64,000 bases of DNA, from assembly GCA_029263455.1 (NCBI GenBank), contig JAJCXM010000034.1:124001-188000 (forward strand). Reading direction: 5' to 3'. Under the pieces are notes generated by a model. It did no database searches. It was not told the origin of the DNA and saw nothing but the letters and a program-made list of their open reading frames with translations. Made by a program: the position numbers and the translations under genes. The stretch comes from Holophagae bacterium (GTDB lineage Bacteria > Acidobacteriota > Holophagae > Acanthopleuribacterales > Acanthopleuribacteraceae). Positions 62,975-64,000 of this stretch are shown one piece after another (the stretch's first letter is position 1; every line of letters begins with the position of its first letter).

Positions 62975-63946
62975 CTAATTTAGGGTGCTAGCAACATCCA
63001 TGGCGTTTAGTCGTTGCCTGATCGTCATTTCTAGATATGGCCGATACATAGAGGCAAATCTTCTGACGTCTTCGTCTTCACTTTCTGCCACCAGCTCAAA
63101 CACCTTTTTCTGTATTTTTGATGGGCCGAAGATGAGACCACCCATATCGAAATAATGGATGATTGAGGCCTGTAACTGCAGTTCCACTTGTAAGCTGATT
63201 GGAAAGGAGTCGTCTTTCAACCAACCTTCGATGATGGTTAGTCCCTGTTCAGACAGGCAAATACCACCTAATGATCGAAACACTTTAGTGCGCTGTTCAT
63301 GTATCTGGTTGGCAGCTGATGACACTTGCGAAGCTAATGGGGCATCTTCATGATTGATCGACATGTAAAAGTCAGTTAGCGCTGGCGCCACTCTCTGTAG
63401 AATCGCAACGCCCACAATATAGGAAAGCGGTGCTACGTTTCTTGCCAAATGGTCACCGATAGAAACCAGATCCAAATAAATCGCTTGGGCTGACGCTGGA
63501 TTCCCAGAATCAGACTCAAGCATGGCCCTCTCCAAGGCCCGATCCACCATGTGGTTGAAACCAAATAGCTCAGGCACTTCAAGTTGGAATGGGTCGTCGA
63601 CAAAGGCGTAAACATCTGGATAGAAACGACACGTTTTCATAGAAGCCGCATGGGCCAAGCGCTTTATGTCTACCTCACTGATAGCAACGTCAGCTGAGCG
63701 AAATGGCACGATCAACTCAATAATGATTGGCGCTGCATTGCCGTCTTCAACGCGACGAAGGGCCGCCAATTTTTCGGCTTCCTGCAATTGGCTATTCAAT
63801 CGAAGCACATCAAATGTCTCAAAAAATGCCAAACTATCTTTAGCCGCTGGAAGGACGACCGTCCTCTGAACATAAGTCCTGAATCCAAAGATCAATAAAC
63901 CAACAAACAGTGACAAAAGCGAAACGATGATGAGAACACGTTTCAC
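62975..63946 (-). CDS. membrane-anchored protein, unknown
   Basis: This 323-residue protein starts with one membrane helix (VLIIVSLLSLFVGLLIFGFR, about 4-23). The remainder is helical with many alternating Leu, Ala and Glu, resembling a HEAT-like or TPR-like solenoid without clear repeats. No family is recognised. The start is GTG 63946, whose GTGA overlaps the TGA of the upstream frame that runs off the window; GGAGG precedes it. It is followed by the der operon 98 bases downstream. Confidence 0.65.
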   Translation of the reverse strand: MKRVLIIVSLLSLFVGLLIFGFRTYVQRTVVLPAAKDSLAFFETFDVLRLNSQLQEAEKLAALRRVEDGNAAPIIIELIVPFRSADVAISEVDIKRLAHAASMKTCRFYPDVYAFVDDPFQLEVPELFGFNHMVDRALERAMLESDSGNPASAQAIYLDLVSIGDHLARNVAPLSYIVGVAILQRVAPALTDFYMSINHEDAPLASQVSSAANQIHEQRTKVFRSLGGICLSEQGLTIIEGWLKDDSFPISLQVELQLQASIIHYFDMGGLIFGPSKIQKKVFELVAESEDEDVRRFASMYRPYLEMTIRQRLNAMDVASTLN

Positions 63947-64000
63947 CCTACACCTCCATCATCGATTTTGGGCACCTCAATACTCGACATAGGTTGCGTT
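63943..64000 (-). CDS. 3' end of an upstream gene (partial)
   Basis: An open frame entering from the right edge ends TQPMSSIEVPKIDDGGVG and TGA at 63945-63943. The stop overlaps the GTG start of the next gene by four bases, which supports a real coupled gene. Only 18 codons are visible, so nothing can be said of its function. Confidence 0.4.
   Translation of the reverse strand, partial: TQPMSSIEVPKIDDGGVG

Noticed and set aside
1-64000. CRISPR array, rRNA operon, prophage or replication origin
   Set aside because: No regularly spaced direct repeats, rRNA signatures, phage structural genes or DnaA-box clusters were seen.

Overview
This window is a bacterial chromosome segment with short intergenic gaps. 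It comes from a Gram-negative type of cell: there are ExbB/ExbD energizers, SpoIID/LytB-type and PBP4-type wall enzymes, Hfq and a sucAB-lpd complex. The gene mix suggests Acidobacteriota, perhaps the Holophagae/Acanthopleuribacter side: a VWFA-related secreted protein, a DUF4388 protein, a Ser/Thr kinase with kinesin-light-chain-type TPR and LVIVD-like tail, and many secreted proteins of unknown role. That placement is an inference from gene content; there is no rRNA here to test it.

Layout. 1-2.1 kb is a decayed accessory patch: a RAYT-type (Y1) transposase between 15-base perfect inverted repeats, then a C-terminal scrap of a GxxExxY-type protein and a broken N-terminal piece of a RhuM-type protein. 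3.0-4.5 kb is a Ser/Thr kinase gene that lost its middle in an out-of-frame deletion. 4.7-13.3 kb (minus strand) is a tight run gap-sucA-sucB-lpd-tex. tRNA-Pro, a MerR-like gene, an IHF/HU-like gene and ddl follow. A SEC-C methionine aminopeptidase, a membrane-anchored methyltransferase, pyrR and smc lead to a tandem pair of paralogous proteins (21.3-22.5 kb), each made of two HTH-like repeats. I do not recognise that family, and it is the best candidate here for something undescribed.

22.5-27 kb encodes a secreted DUF3179 protein and a large subtilase. 27-33 kb holds small independent units: an acidic secreted protein, YqgE, MscS, a polysaccharide deacetylase, a 1-Cys peroxiredoxin and an exopolyphosphatase. 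rpsU, DUF58, a 40-residue membrane peptide, mnmA and a small zinc-ribbon-like protein follow. A nucleoside salvage block (CNT transporter divergent from punA-cdd) precedes a tRNA-Val/tRNA-Asp transcript with a near-consensus promoter. Next is a minus-strand RNA/regulation block: DUF4388 protein, miaA, hfq, a Crp/Fnr regulator and a crotonase-fold protein that lacks both catalytic glutamates.

43.8-47 kb is exbB-exbD-spoIID. 47.1-54.3 kb is a cluster consistent with wall-peptide turnover: dacB, alr, a BadF/NagK-type kinase, L-Ala-D/L-Glu epimerase, an SSF symporter and an M20 peptidase. An ankyrin protein and a three-gene secreted operon (unknown / VWFA-related / transglutaminase-like plus TPR) follow. 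The window closes with der-prmA-rsmE and an unknown membrane-anchored protein whose GTG start overlaps the stop of a gene running off the edge.

All functional calls rest on reading translated motifs by eye; no database search was run.
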